Below are positions 7,086-15,577 of a DNA stretch of 45,293 nucleotides, piece by piece (within the stretch, counting starts at the first letter, position 1; each line of letters begins with the position of its first letter). The translations under genes were made by a program, and so were the position numbers. Origin of the DNA: Akkermansia muciniphila (GTDB lineage Bacteria; Verrucomicrobiota; Verrucomicrobiia; Verrucomicrobiales; Akkermansiaceae); the NCBI GenBank assembly GCA_945873305.1, contig CAMCCX010000016.1, forward strand, positions 1-45,293, written 5' to 3'. Below the pieces are notes generated by a model that was not told the DNA's origin, searched no databases, and saw nothing but the letters and a program-made list of their open reading frames with translations.

Positions 7086-9386
7086 TCAGCGCGACGGGCG
7101 TGAAAGCGACTGGATGAGTTGCATCGCCTCGGCGAAATCCGGGCGGAGCTGGAGGGCGCTGGTGGCGGCGGCGAGGGCTTCGTTTCGCTGGCCGAGGCGG
7201 GCGTGGATCGTCGCGCGGGCGTAGGGAATCCCCGAATCGTTAGGATCGGCGGCTTCTCCCTGAAGCAGCGCGGCGATGGCTTCCCGCGGCTGGCCGATGC
7301 CGTTGCGGGCGAGGCCGAGGTTATACCAGGCACGGGCGTATCCGGGATCGAGCTTCACGGTTTTTTCCAGCTCGGCGATGGTTTCCGCCGTGGTGCCGGA
7401 TTCGCTCAGCGCAAGGGCGAGCTTGTAGTGGTATTCAGGATTTTCCGGGTCGAGGCGGATGGCGTCCCTGAGCGCTTTGACCGCGCCCGCGGCGTCGCCG
7501 GTGGTGCTCAGCAGGATGGCGAGGTCGTGATGGAACGGCGGGGAGTTCGGATCCCATTCGATGGCCTTGCGCATCTGGCGGATGGCGCTGGCGTTGTCGC
7601 CGCGCAGCATGGCGAACTGGCTGAGCTGCATCCGGCCGGTCGGTTGGTCGGCGTTGATGTCGAGCATGTGGACGAGCTCGCGGCCGGCGCGCGAGGCGAG
7701 GTCGAGCGTGTCGCAAAGCGCCCACGCGGCGGCGATGCGGACGGAGCGGACGGGGTCGTCCAACAGCGGTTGGATGGCGCTGCGGACGCTGGCGTTGTTA
7801 GCCCGGGCCTGCTGGCCGAGCGTGCGCACGGCGGCCTCGCGGACGAGCGGACTCTGGTGCGTGAGCTGGCCTAGCAGCGCCTGGGTGGCGGCGGGGTCCA
7901 TCACCCAGCGTTCCAACAGGTGGCAGGCGGTGGCTTGCCACGCGGGGATTTCCTCGGTGGCGAGCATCTTGATCAGTTGTCCGCGGGCGGCGGGATCCCC
8001 GCGGCGGGCGTTGGCCACGGTGAGGGCGCGGGTGCGGGACGGGCGGTCGGGTTTCTCGCCGTAGAACTTCTTGTTAGCCGCGATCGCCCAGTCGACGTCC
8101 TTGTCGGCGTGGCATTGGTTGCAGGCGTTGGGAACTCCGAATTCCTTGGTCAGCTTGGGATCGGGGATGCTGAAGCTGTGGTCGTGGCGCGGGTGGCGCT
8201 GCATGTAGGTGGTCACCGGCATGTGGCAGGAAACGCACTGGTTGCCGGTGCTGTCCGCGCCGTGGTGGCTGTGGGCGGTGGGATCGATGACGGGCGCGGT
8301 GGGGTAGTCCGCGCGCGGCGCGGTGTGGCAGTTCATGCAGAGCTGGTTGCCCTTCACGATGTTCTTGTTGGAGTGGGGATCGTGGCAGTCCACGCAACGC
8401 ACGCCGGCGTGGTGCATGCGGCTGGATAGAAACGAGGTGAACTCGTAGTTCTCATCCCGCACCTGGCCGTCGGGGTGATAGGTATCCGTTTCGTCGGTGA
8501 CGGTCAGGCTGAAGTGGTCGTGGAACGACTCGCCGGGGATGAGGTCGCCGGTGAGTTCCGCGCGGCGGGCGTGGCAGGCGGCGCAGGTTTCCATGACTTG
8601 GTCGCGGGAGGGCTTGGAAAGAGCGGGGTCCTTTTTGGCGCCCAGCGGCGGCTTTTTTTTCTGCCACTCGACATGGTCTTTGAGCGGGCCGTGGCAGGAC
8701 TCGCAGCCCACGCTCATTTCAGCCATGGTGGTGTGATAGCTGTTGGTTTGCGGTTCGTAGTTTTTCCGCAGGCGGGTGTTGTGGCAGGCGGCGCACATCG
8801 CGTTCCAATTCATGCCCTGGCCGGTCCAGTGGCCCCAGTCGCCGGGAGCGCGCTCGTCTTCATTGCCGTAAACGTCGAACCATTCGTTCTTGGCCGGATC
8901 CAATGAGACGTCGCAAGTCTGCATCCGGCCGCCGGGCGCGGGGATGAGGAACTGGCGCAGCGGGTTGTTGCCGATGACCCGCACGACCGGATAGGCGTGG
9001 CGTTGCTTGTCGAGTCCCTGGGTCAGGATTTTCGCGAGTCCGTCCGCATCGACGAAGGCCTCGGAGGTGTCTTTGCCGTGGGCGAGGGTTTGCTTCGGCT
9101 CGAAGGCTTTGTAGTCCTCGTCCTTGCTCACGGGGCGCTCGGCGCGGCCGTGGTTGGAGCCGTGCCATTTTTCAAAGGCCGCGGCGTGGCATTCTTTACA
9201 AGATTCGGAGCCGGCGTATTTGGCGTGCACCTCGTCTTCGGGCGCGAGGATGGGTGCATCCGCGGCTGGAGCGGCGGCCATAGCCGGGGCCGCGGGGCGG
9301 GAGTTGAAATGCCAAGCCATCCAGCTAACAGCGGCGGTGGTGGCTGCTAGAGCGACGAGTGCGAGTGGCTTTTTCCGGATGCGCAT
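7086..9386 (-). CDS. Octaheme c-type cytochrome with HEAT-like and TPR repeats
   Basis: A 766-aa exported multihaem protein. Residues 1-30 are a signal or membrane anchor (RIRKKPLALVALAATTAAVSW). Eight CxxCH haem sites lie at about residues 63, 198, 228, 268, 331, 350, 384 and 422, resembling the cytochrome c554/multihaem reductase family. Several extra His could be distal ligands. Residues about 440-580 are helical HEAT-like repeats (DDPVRSVRIAAAWAL), and about 590-766 are TPR repeats (for example EYHYKLALALSESG and ARAWYNLGLARNG). It probably acts as a periplasmic electron carrier or reductase on a protein scaffold; the substrate is unknown. It is monocistronic. An 8-haem count with the last site close to the HEAT region is seen directly. 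Confidence 0.88.
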   Translation of the reverse strand: MRIRKKPLALVALAATTAAVSWMAWHFNSRPAAPAMAAAPAADAPILAPEDEVHAKYAGSESCKECHAAAFEKWHGSNHGRAERPVSKDEDYKAFEPKQTLAHGKDTSEAFVDADGLAKILTQGLDKQRHAYPVVRVIGNNPLRQFLIPAPGGRMQTCDVSLDPAKNEWFDVYGNEDERAPGDWGHWTGQGMNWNAMCAACHNTRLRKNYEPQTNSYHTTMAEMSVGCESCHGPLKDHVEWQKKKPPLGAKKDPALSKPSRDQVMETCAACHARRAELTGDLIPGESFHDHFSLTVTDETDTYHPDGQVRDENYEFTSFLSSRMHHAGVRCVDCHDPHSNKNIVKGNQLCMNCHTAPRADYPTAPVIDPTAHSHHGADSTGNQCVSCHMPVTTYMQRHPRHDHSFSIPDPKLTKEFGVPNACNQCHADKDVDWAIAANKKFYGEKPDRPSRTRALTVANARRGDPAARGQLIKMLATEEIPAWQATACHLLERWVMDPAATQALLGQLTHQSPLVREAAVRTLGQQARANNASVRSAIQPLLDDPVRSVRIAAAWALCDTLDLASRAGRELVHMLDINADQPTGRMQLSQFAMLRGDNASAIRQMRKAIEWDPNSPPFHHDLAILLSTTGDAAGAVKALRDAIRLDPENPEYHYKLALALSESGTTAETIAELEKTVKLDPGYARAWYNLGLARNGIGQPREAIAALLQGEAADPNDSGIPYARATIHARLGQRNEALAAATSALQLRPDFAEAMQLIQSLSRPSR

Positions 9387-9400
9387 GATCGGCTGAGATA

Positions 9401-9472
9401 AGGAGAGCGGACACTCCTGTCCGCGAGGTCAATGTGAAGGGAAACGAGAGCCTGAAAAGGCTGATCTTTCAC
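9401..9472. repeat. Dispersed intergenic repeat, copy 1
   Basis: This starts AGGAG, then a perfect 7-bp hairpin (9407-9413 with 9418-9424, loop CTCC), then GAGG and a conserved tail containing GTGA, AAA.GAG, CTGAAA.GG and TTTC.CG. The same order of blocks occurs at 15471-15540 downstream of another gene. Confidence 0.55.
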
Positions 9473-9569
9473 GTTTCACAGCAAGCGGACCGCACCCTTG
9501 ATCCCGGGAAACTGATGTTTTGGATCAAGTTGTTTCCGAACGCATCCGCGACGGACGCGGTGCCCGGGT

Positions 9570-9914
9570 TCATGCCGTTGCATGGCTTCGTTTGATGGAC
9601 CAGATTTCTTGCGGTGAGAGGATGCCGACGAAAGGGCTGCTCTGGCGCAGTCGGATCGCCCCTTCGTCGCCCGCTATCAGCAAGGCGGCGATTTCGGCGG
9701 GCGGGCGGGTTTCAAGAATGCCCAGCCATTCTTGATAGACCGCTTCCAGCGCCGTGTTGCGGTGGAGTTGGATCCATGAGTTGAGATTGTGCAGCGCCTT
9801 GCCGATCACCCGTTGGGGATCGCTGGTCAAGAGTCGGGCGATCCGGCAGTGGATCTCCAGGGACTGGATTTCCCGGCGTGCGTGCATGTGGAAATCATGA
9901 CCGCGAATTGACAT
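9570..9914 (-). CDS. Conserved small protein with RLRQSSPF signature, unknown function
   Basis: A 114-aa soluble, helical protein. I recall this pattern from uncharacterised short proteins with an N-terminal helix bearing LEIHCRIARLL..DP, a central NLNSWIQLH, a YQEWLGILE block, and a C-terminal RLRQSSPFVGILSPQE, but I cannot name the family or its activity. Such proteins often lie in toxin-antitoxin-like settings; here no partner gene is adjacent. The ATG at 9914 is used; an in-frame ATG at 9887 would give 105 aa. It follows nrdJ on the same strand by 46 bases, with a GATAAT (-10-like) in the gap. Confidence 0.65.
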   Translation of the reverse strand: MSIRGHDFHMHARREIQSLEIHCRIARLLTSDPQRVIGKALHNLNSWIQLHRNTALEAVYQEWLGILETRPPAEIAALLIAGDEGAIRLRQSSPFVGILSPQEIWSIKRSHATA

Positions 9915-9960
9915 GGGTCAATGCCGGGAAATTATCCCCCTGACTGATACCGGCGACCCA

Positions 9961-12900
9961 TCAGCTGCACCCCTGGCTGGTGCCGCACTGGGTGCAGACG
10001 CCGCAGGCCCCGGCGCGGATCACTTTGTCCGAGCCGCAATGCGAGCAGATGACGCCCATGTAGGCGGTGCCGAGCGCGCGTTTGACGCGGCTCTGGCTGC
10101 TGTCGAGATTGAGCTCGCGGACCGGGCGGTTGAGCGCGGTTTGCTCCATTTCGGCGACTTCCGGCAGCGGCAGTTCGCCTTGGCCGTGGTCGGGCGAGGT
10201 GGCTTTCCGATAGCCCTGGATGAACTCGCAACCCATCCAGCGGAAGACGTAGTCGGTGATGCTGAAGGCGGTGCGGATGTCGGGATTTTTGGTGAAACCG
10301 CTGGGCTCGAAACGCTGATAGGCGAATTTGTTCACCAGTTGCTCCAGCGGCACGCCGTATTGCAGCGCGATGGAGGTGAGCGTGGCGACCGTGTCCATCA
10401 GCCCGCCGATGGTGCTGCCTTCCTTGGACATCTGGATGAAAATCTCGCCCGGGCGGTGGTCCGGATAGAAGCCGACGGTGAGGTAGCCCTTGTGGCCGGC
10501 GATCTCGAATTTGTGGGTGAGCGACATGTGGGTGTCGGTCATCGGTTGGCGGATCGGGGCTTCGAGGCGCTGGCGGAGCGTTTCGTTTTCACGGGCGAGT
10601 TCCTCGATTTTCGCGGCCAGCACGTCGGCCGGAGCGGTGGCGTCATCGGCGCTGCCGCCCATGCCGGTGGTCTTGCGGGTGTTGAGCGGGGCGCTGCGCT
10701 TCGAGCCGTCCCGATAGATGGCGACGGCCTTGAGTCCGAGCTGCCAGGCCTCGATGTAAGTCTGCATGATGTCCTCTACGGTGGCGTTTTCCGGCAGGTT
10801 GACGGTTTTTGAGATCGCTCCGGATAGAAACGGCTGGGCGGCGGCCATCATCAGCAGGTGGCCGCGGTAGTGCAGGCTGCGGCTGCCGTTGTAGGGCTTG
10901 AAGGCGCAGTCGAAAACCGGCAGGTGCTCGTGTTTCAAGCCGCTGGGGACGGGCTCGCCGGTGGCTTCGTCGGTGACGTCCTCGATGGTGTCGTATTGCT
11001 CGATGTGGCCGAGGATGGCGGCGATTTCATCCAACGTGTATCCGAGCCGGGTGAGGGCGGGAGGCACCGTGCGGTTGACGATTTTCAACATGCCGCCGCC
11101 GGCGAGCAGCTTGTATTTCACCAGCGCGATGTCCGGCTCGATGCCGGTGGTGTCGCAATCCATCAGGAACCCGATCGTGCCGGTGGGTGCCAGCACAGTG
11201 ACCTGCGCGTTGCGGTAGCCGTGGCTGCGGCCGACCTGCAAGGCGCGGTCCCATGCGGCGCGGGCGCTGTCGATGATCGGCGCGCAATCGCCGCGGCCTT
11301 CGAGCTTTCCGGCGCGGTCCTGATGGCGCTTGATGACTTCCAACATCGACTCCTCGTTGGAAGCGGCGGGCGGGTGGGTGACGTCGCCGTAGCGGGCGTC
11401 GCGGTAGGAGGGAAACGGGCCTTTCACCGAGGCCAGCTCGGCGCTGACCTCGTAGGCATGGCCGGTCATCAGCGCGGTGATGGCGGCGGCGAAGGTGCGG
11501 CCCTCGTCGCTGTCATAGCCGAGGCCGCGGCTCATGATGAGCGCGCCGAGATTGGCGTAGCCGAGGCCGAGCGTGCGGAAGGCGTGCGAGTTTTCGGCGA
11601 TCGGCTGGGTCGGATAGCTGGCGCGGTCCACGAGGATTTCCTGGGCGACGATGAAGATGCGGATCGCGGCCTGGAAGCGCGCGGTGTCGAACGAGCCGTC
11701 GGATTTCTGGAAATGAACGAGGTTGAGCGAGGCCAGATTGCAGGCGGTGTCGTTGAGGAAGAGGTATTCCGAGCACGGGTTGGTCGAGTGCTGGCGGCCG
11801 CTGCCTTTGCAGGTGTGCCACTCGTGGATGGTGGAGTCGAACTGCATGCCGGGGTCGCCGCAGGTCCAAGTGCCGAGGGCGATTTTACGCAGTAGTTCGC
11901 GGGCGTTTTTTTTCTCGCAGGGCTCGCCGTCGGTGACGCGGCGGGTCCACCAGTCGCCACCGTCGGCGGCGGCCTGCATGAACTCGTCACTGGCGCGGAC
12001 GGACAGGTTTTCGTTTTGGAACATCACCGAGCCGTAGGCGTCGCCGTTGTAGCTGCCGTCGTAGCCTTGCTCGATGAGCGCCCAGGCCTTTTTTTCCTCG
12101 ATGGTTTTGGCCTCGATGAAATCTTCGATATCGGGATGCCAATCCTTGAGCGTGTTCATTTTCGCGGCGCGACGGGTTTTGCCGCCGGACTTCACGGCGT
12201 TGGCGACCTGGTCGTAAATCCGCAGGAACGACATCGGTCCGGACGGCCTGCCGCCGCCTGATAGTTTCTCGCGGGACGAGCGCAAGGTGGACAGGTCCGA
12301 GCCGGAGCCGGAGCCGTATTTGAAGAGCATGGCCTCGGAGGTGGCGAGGCGCATGATGTCCTCCATGTTGTCTTTCACGCCCTGGATGAAGCAAGCGCTG
12401 GCCTGCGGATAGTGGTATTGGCCGGCCGCGCGGCGGGCTTCTCCGGCCGCGGGGTCCCAGAACCAGGAGCCCTCGCCGCCGTTCTCGCCGACGCCGTAAT
12501 GATGGTGGAGGCCGACGTTGAACCACACCGGCGAGTTGAACGCGCCGTGCTGGTGGAGGCAGAGCCAGGTGAGGTCTTGATAGAAATTCTCCGCGCTCGC
12601 TTCATCCGCGAAATAGCCGTCGGCGAGTCCCCAGTCGGCGATGGTGCGGGTGACGCGGTGGATGAGCTGGCGGACGGATTGCTCGCGGCCGCCTTTGAGC
12701 GGGTCCTTGCCGAGCGAGGCGTCGCCATAGAAATACTTGGAGACGGCGATTTTGGTGGCGAGTTCGCTCCAAGCCTTGGGCACCTCGACATTCTCCTGCC
12801 GGAACATCGCCTTGCCGCTGTCGTCGGTGATTTCCGCGGTGCGGTGGTCCCATTCGATGTCGTCGAACGGCGAGATTCCGGGCGTCGCAAAACGAGCTTC

Positions 12901-12981
12901 GAAGGTGAGTCCGGAACCAAGGTCCGAAGGGGTGGAAACCGGACGAGCCGGAGCGTCAAGAGTCGTGGTGGGTGTGTTCAT
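9961..12981 (-). CDS. nrdJ: Class II (adenosylcobalamin-dependent) ribonucleoside-diphosphate reductase
   Basis: Reduces ribonucleotides to deoxyribonucleotides using a thiyl radical made from adenosylcobalamin, so it works with or without oxygen. The 1006-aa protein carries the NPCSE active-site loop at residues 401-405 (thiyl Cys403) and the redox pair expected at Cys197 (ASACFIQG) and Cys414 (DTACNLASLN). A glycine-rich YGSGSGSDLSTLRS segment, PTGTIGFLMDCDTTG, and a TSCPD-type region (about 860-930) are present. The C-terminus is Cys-rich (CSHCGS, CGVCTQCGTSQGC), a shuttle tail for electron transfer. No other RNR genes are in the window. A 16-base NrdR-like palindrome lies upstream at 13038-13053. 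Confidence 0.96.
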   Translation of the reverse strand: MNTPTTTLDAPARPVSTPSDLGSGLTFEARFATPGISPFDDIEWDHRTAEITDDSGKAMFRQENVEVPKAWSELATKIAVSKYFYGDASLGKDPLKGGREQSVRQLIHRVTRTIADWGLADGYFADEASAENFYQDLTWLCLHQHGAFNSPVWFNVGLHHHYGVGENGGEGSWFWDPAAGEARRAAGQYHYPQASACFIQGVKDNMEDIMRLATSEAMLFKYGSGSGSDLSTLRSSREKLSGGGRPSGPMSFLRIYDQVANAVKSGGKTRRAAKMNTLKDWHPDIEDFIEAKTIEEKKAWALIEQGYDGSYNGDAYGSVMFQNENLSVRASDEFMQAAADGGDWWTRRVTDGEPCEKKNARELLRKIALGTWTCGDPGMQFDSTIHEWHTCKGSGRQHSTNPCSEYLFLNDTACNLASLNLVHFQKSDGSFDTARFQAAIRIFIVAQEILVDRASYPTQPIAENSHAFRTLGLGYANLGALIMSRGLGYDSDEGRTFAAAITALMTGHAYEVSAELASVKGPFPSYRDARYGDVTHPPAASNEESMLEVIKRHQDRAGKLEGRGDCAPIIDSARAAWDRALQVGRSHGYRNAQVTVLAPTGTIGFLMDCDTTGIEPDIALVKYKLLAGGGMLKIVNRTVPPALTRLGYTLDEIAAILGHIEQYDTIEDVTDEATGEPVPSGLKHEHLPVFDCAFKPYNGSRSLHYRGHLLMMAAAQPFLSGAISKTVNLPENATVEDIMQTYIEAWQLGLKAVAIYRDGSKRSAPLNTRKTTGMGGSADDATAPADVLAAKIEELARENETLRQRLEAPIRQPMTDTHMSLTHKFEIAGHKGYLTVGFYPDHRPGEIFIQMSKEGSTIGGLMDTVATLTSIALQYGVPLEQLVNKFAYQRFEPSGFTKNPDIRTAFSITDYVFRWMGCEFIQGYRKATSPDHGQGELPLPEVAEMEQTALNRPVRELNLDSSQSRVKRALGTAYMGVICSHCGSDKVIRAGACGVCTQCGTSQGCS

Positions 12982-13037
12982 GAGTGGTGGAATTGGGCTC
13001 GGGGACGGAGTGGCTGGCTTTTACGGAAATTTCACGA

Positions 13038-13053
13038 ACACCAAATGTGGTGT
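13038..13053. promoter_or_regulatory. NrdR-like box upstream of nrdJ
   Basis: A perfect palindrome ACACCA-AATG-TGGTGT, with the ACAC...GTGT ends and 16-base length expected of NrdR boxes, sits 57 bases before the nrdJ start. A weaker partner with TGGT...ACCA arms lies at 13063-13076, 24 bases centre to centre, which is not the usual spacing of NrdR box pairs. Control of nrdJ by the repressor NrdR is inferred; no nrdR gene is in the window. Confidence 0.55.
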
Positions 13054-13196
13054 GGCGCAGTGTGGTTAAACTACCATGGATAGCTTCATCAAGCAGAAAA
13101 TGCGGAGTCGTCTGCAACCCTTGATGGCTCTAGGGATGAAATTTTAACAGCTCTCGAAGTGGTTCCGGTAATTGGCGAAAAAAGTTTCTTTAATGT

Positions 13197-13213
13197 TGAT
13201 CTCGCCAAGATCA
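13197..13213. promoter_or_regulatory. 17-bp palindrome at the start of the Fe-S repair gene
   Basis: TGATCT-CGCCA-AGATCA is a perfect 6+5+6 inverted repeat just before or at the possible start of the ric gene. It resembles a dimeric-regulator operator, loosely like CRP/FNR half-sites. Its position suits repression or control if translation starts at 13234. Confidence 0.4.
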
Positions 13214-13233
13214 TGCGTGAGCCTCGCGGCGTC

Positions 13234-13953
13234 ATGAGTCATTCACCAACCGTATTTTCGCCCGCCGGAACTCCCTTAATTGATCGCACCGTCGGTGAGA
13301 TCGTCGCCGAAAGCCCGACGCTGGCGCGGGTTTTTCAGTCCTTCAAAATCGATTTCTGCTGCCAAGGCGGACGCACCTTGCGCGAGGCCTGCGAGCTGAA
13401 AGGCATCGCGGCCGAGTCCGTGATGGAGCAGTTGGAGGCAGGGATGCTGGAGAAGGGAAATCCGGCGGCCAACCCCGCGTTGCTGCCGCCCGTCGAGCTG
13501 GTCGCGCACATCGTCGGCACCCATCACGCCTATCTGCGGAGCGAATTGCCGCGGCTGCACGCGATGACGGAGCGGGTCGCGCGAGTGCATGGCGGTCACA
13601 CGCCTTCGCTGGTGGAAGTGCATGAAATTTTCACGGAAATGGCCGCGGAGTTGGACAGCCACATCATGAAAGAGGAGACCATTCTGTTTCCCGCCATCGT
13701 CGAGATGGTGGAAAAAGGAGCCACTTCGCTGCCGATGGACGGTCCGATCGCCTGCATGCTGCACGAGCATGATGATGCCGGAGCCGCGCTTTCGCGGTTG
13801 CGGGAATTGACCCACGGTTTCACGCCGCCGCCCGAGGCCTGCAACACTTACCGCGCCTTGTTCGCCGGCTTGCTCGAACTGGAGGAGGACTTGCACCGCC
13901 ACATCCATTTGGAAAACTCCGTGCTGTTCCCCGCCGCGCTGGCGATGGCGTGA
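13234..13953 (+). CDS. ric: Iron-sulfur cluster repair di-iron protein (Ric/ScdA/YtfE family)
   Basis: Repairs iron-sulfur clusters damaged by nitric oxide or oxidants. The N-terminal ScdA_N-type domain (about 10-70) carries the hallmark KIDFCCQGG with its vicinal Cys pair and LREACELKG. The rest is a hemerythrin-like four-helix domain with di-iron ligands visible in HIVGTHHAYL, LDSHIMKEETILFPA, MLHEHDDAG and LHRHIHLENSVLFPA. ATG 13234 gives 239 aa; an in-frame ATG at 13213 and a GTG at 13159 are alternatives, but a palindrome spans 13197-13213. The gene is divergent from nrdJ. NO responsiveness is expected from the family, not shown by the sequence. Confidence 0.9.
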   Translation: MSHSPTVFSPAGTPLIDRTVGEIVAESPTLARVFQSFKIDFCCQGGRTLREACELKGIAAESVMEQLEAGMLEKGNPAANPALLPPVELVAHIVGTHHAYLRSELPRLHAMTERVARVHGGHTPSLVEVHEIFTEMAAELDSHIMKEETILFPAIVEMVEKGATSLPMDGPIACMLHEHDDAGAALSRLRELTHGFTPPPEACNTYRALFAGLLELEEDLHRHIHLENSVLFPAALAMA

Positions 13954-14031
13954 TCGTGCCTTTCCAGCGATTTTCTGTGCACCGACTGCTTTGAAATTGG
14001 CGGACCGGGGAACTCTCCTACCTTTCAACAA

Positions 14032-15471
14032 ATGAGCACAAGTCCCGCATCTTCCAGTTTAGCCGATGCCTCGATGTTGCCGCCGATCATTCAAGGTGGG
14101 ATGGGAATCGGGGTGTCCGGCTGGCGTTTGGCGCGGGCGGTTTCGCAACTGGGCCAGCTCGGTGTGGTCTCGGGGACCGCGCTGGATCTGTTACTGACGA
14201 GGCAACTCCAGCTGGGCGATACCGGCGGCCATTTGCGGCGCGCGCTTGACGCGTTTCCCTATCCGGAAGTCGCGAGGCGCATTCTCGGCCGTTATTTCAT
14301 TCCGGGCGGCAAGGAGGACGACGCTCCTTTCAAAACGCCGCCGATGATTTCCCACCAGCCCTCGCGATCCACCCGCGAGCTGGTGATCGCGTCGAGTTTC
14401 GTCGCGGTCCATCTCGCCAAGGAAGGTCACGCGGGATGGGTGGGACTCAATCTGTTGGAAAAAATCCAGACGCCGACCTTGCTGGCGCTTTACGGCGCGA
14501 TGCTTGCCGGCGTCAACGTGGTGCTGATGGGCGCGGGAATTCCCCGCCAAATCCCGAAAATCCTCGACGATCTGGCCGCCGGAAATCCCGCCGAGATGCG
14601 GCTCGACGTGACGGGCGCGAAGGAGCCCGTGCTGATCCATCTCGATCCCGCGGAATTCGGCCCGGTGCCGGAACTCGCGCGGCCGATCTTCCTCGCGATC
14701 GTCTCCTCGCCGGTGCTGGCGGAAAACCTCCGCCGCAAATCGTCCGGGCGGGTCGATGGATTCGTGGTGGAAGCCGCGATCGCCGGCGGCCACAACGCGC
14801 CGCCGCGCGGACCGATGCAACTCACGGCCGAGGGCGAGCCGATCTACGGCGAGCGCGACCGGATCGATCCCGCGAAGTTCGCGGAAATCGGCCTGCCGTT
14901 CTGGCTGGCCGGCGGTTACGGCCGCATCGGCAAGCTGCGTGAGGCGCAGGCGCTCGGAGCGAAGGGCATCCAGGTGGGAACGGCGTTCGCGTTCTGCGAG
15001 GAGTCCGGATTCGATCCTTCGATCAAAGCTGAAATCCTCGCGGGCGTGAAACGCGACGATTTGAAAGTCCACACCGACGCGTTCGCGTCGCCCACGGGTT
15101 TCCCGTTCAAGGTCGCGCAAGTGACGGGCAGCATCGCCGATCCTTCGGTCTATCAAGAGCGCGGCCGCGTGTGCGATCTCGGGGTGCTGCGCGAAATATA
15201 TCAGAAACCCGATGGCGGCGTCGGCTACCGTTGCTCGGCCGAGCCCGAGGACGCTTACATCGCGAAAGGCGGTGACCCGTCGCAAACCGCGGGCCGTATC
15301 TGTTTGTGCAATTCACTCGCCTCGTCCGCCGGAATCCCGCAAATCCGCCACGGAAACGTGGAACCGCAGCTCATCACCATTGGCGACGATCTCAACGCCG
15401 TGCGCGAGTCGCTGCTGAAAGGTCGCGACAGCTACACTGCGGCGGACGTGATCGAGCGGCTGCTGGCGTGA
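14032..15471 (+). CDS. Nitronate monooxygenase-like flavoprotein (NPD/PfaD-type)
   Basis: A 479-aa FMN-binding TIM-barrel protein of the 2-nitropropane dioxygenase family. Visible family features are PPIIQGGMGIGVSGWRLA at the N-terminus, GWVGLNLLEKIQ, VNVVLMGAGIPRQIP, a catalytic-region GFVVEAAIAGGHNAPPRG (His in the NMO position), and the phosphate-binding FWLAGGYGR and GIQVGTAFAFC loops. The length exceeds classical nitronate monooxygenases (about 330-380 aa) and fits the longer PfaD-like group. Its substrate is unknown. It follows ric on the same strand by 78 bases, and a possible shared role in nitrosative or oxidative stress is inference. Confidence 0.8.
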   Translation: MSTSPASSSLADASMLPPIIQGGMGIGVSGWRLARAVSQLGQLGVVSGTALDLLLTRQLQLGDTGGHLRRALDAFPYPEVARRILGRYFIPGGKEDDAPFKTPPMISHQPSRSTRELVIASSFVAVHLAKEGHAGWVGLNLLEKIQTPTLLALYGAMLAGVNVVLMGAGIPRQIPKILDDLAAGNPAEMRLDVTGAKEPVLIHLDPAEFGPVPELARPIFLAIVSSPVLAENLRRKSSGRVDGFVVEAAIAGGHNAPPRGPMQLTAEGEPIYGERDRIDPAKFAEIGLPFWLAGGYGRIGKLREAQALGAKGIQVGTAFAFCEESGFDPSIKAEILAGVKRDDLKVHTDAFASPTGFPFKVAQVTGSIADPSVYQERGRVCDLGVLREIYQKPDGGVGYRCSAEPEDAYIAKGGDPSQTAGRICLCNSLASSAGIPQIRHGNVEPQLITIGDDLNAVRESLLKGRDSYTAADVIERLLA

Positions 15472-15540
15472 GGAGTGTGGACATTTTGTCCACGAGGCCG
15501 GTGAGGGGAGAAAGAGGAGTCTGAAACGGCCCGACTTTCG
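15471..15540. repeat. Dispersed intergenic repeat, copy 2
   Basis: AGGAG, a perfect 7-bp hairpin (15477-15483 with 15487-15493), GAGG, then GTGA.GGG, GAAA.AG, CTGAAA.GGC and TTTCGCGG follow in the same order as at 9401-9472. The two hairpins differ by compensating base changes (GCGGACA/TGTCCGC versus GTGGACA/TGTCCAC). Confidence 0.55.
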
Positions 15541-15554
15541 CGGCTCATGGGCCT

Positions 15555-15573
15555 GATGGACGAGACGTCCATC
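15555..15573. terminator. Perfect 8-bp hairpin between convergent genes
   Basis: GATGGACG-AGA-CGTCCATC is a perfect inverted repeat lying between the convergent ends of the flavoprotein and citramalate synthase genes. There is no T-run on either side, so termination is only suggested by position. Confidence 0.35.
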
Positions 15574-15577
15574 CCCC

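Noticed and set aside
12982-13233. Cobalamin riboswitch in front of nrdJ
   Set aside because: The gap is short and I see no B12-box-like conserved core; only the NrdR-like palindrome is supported.
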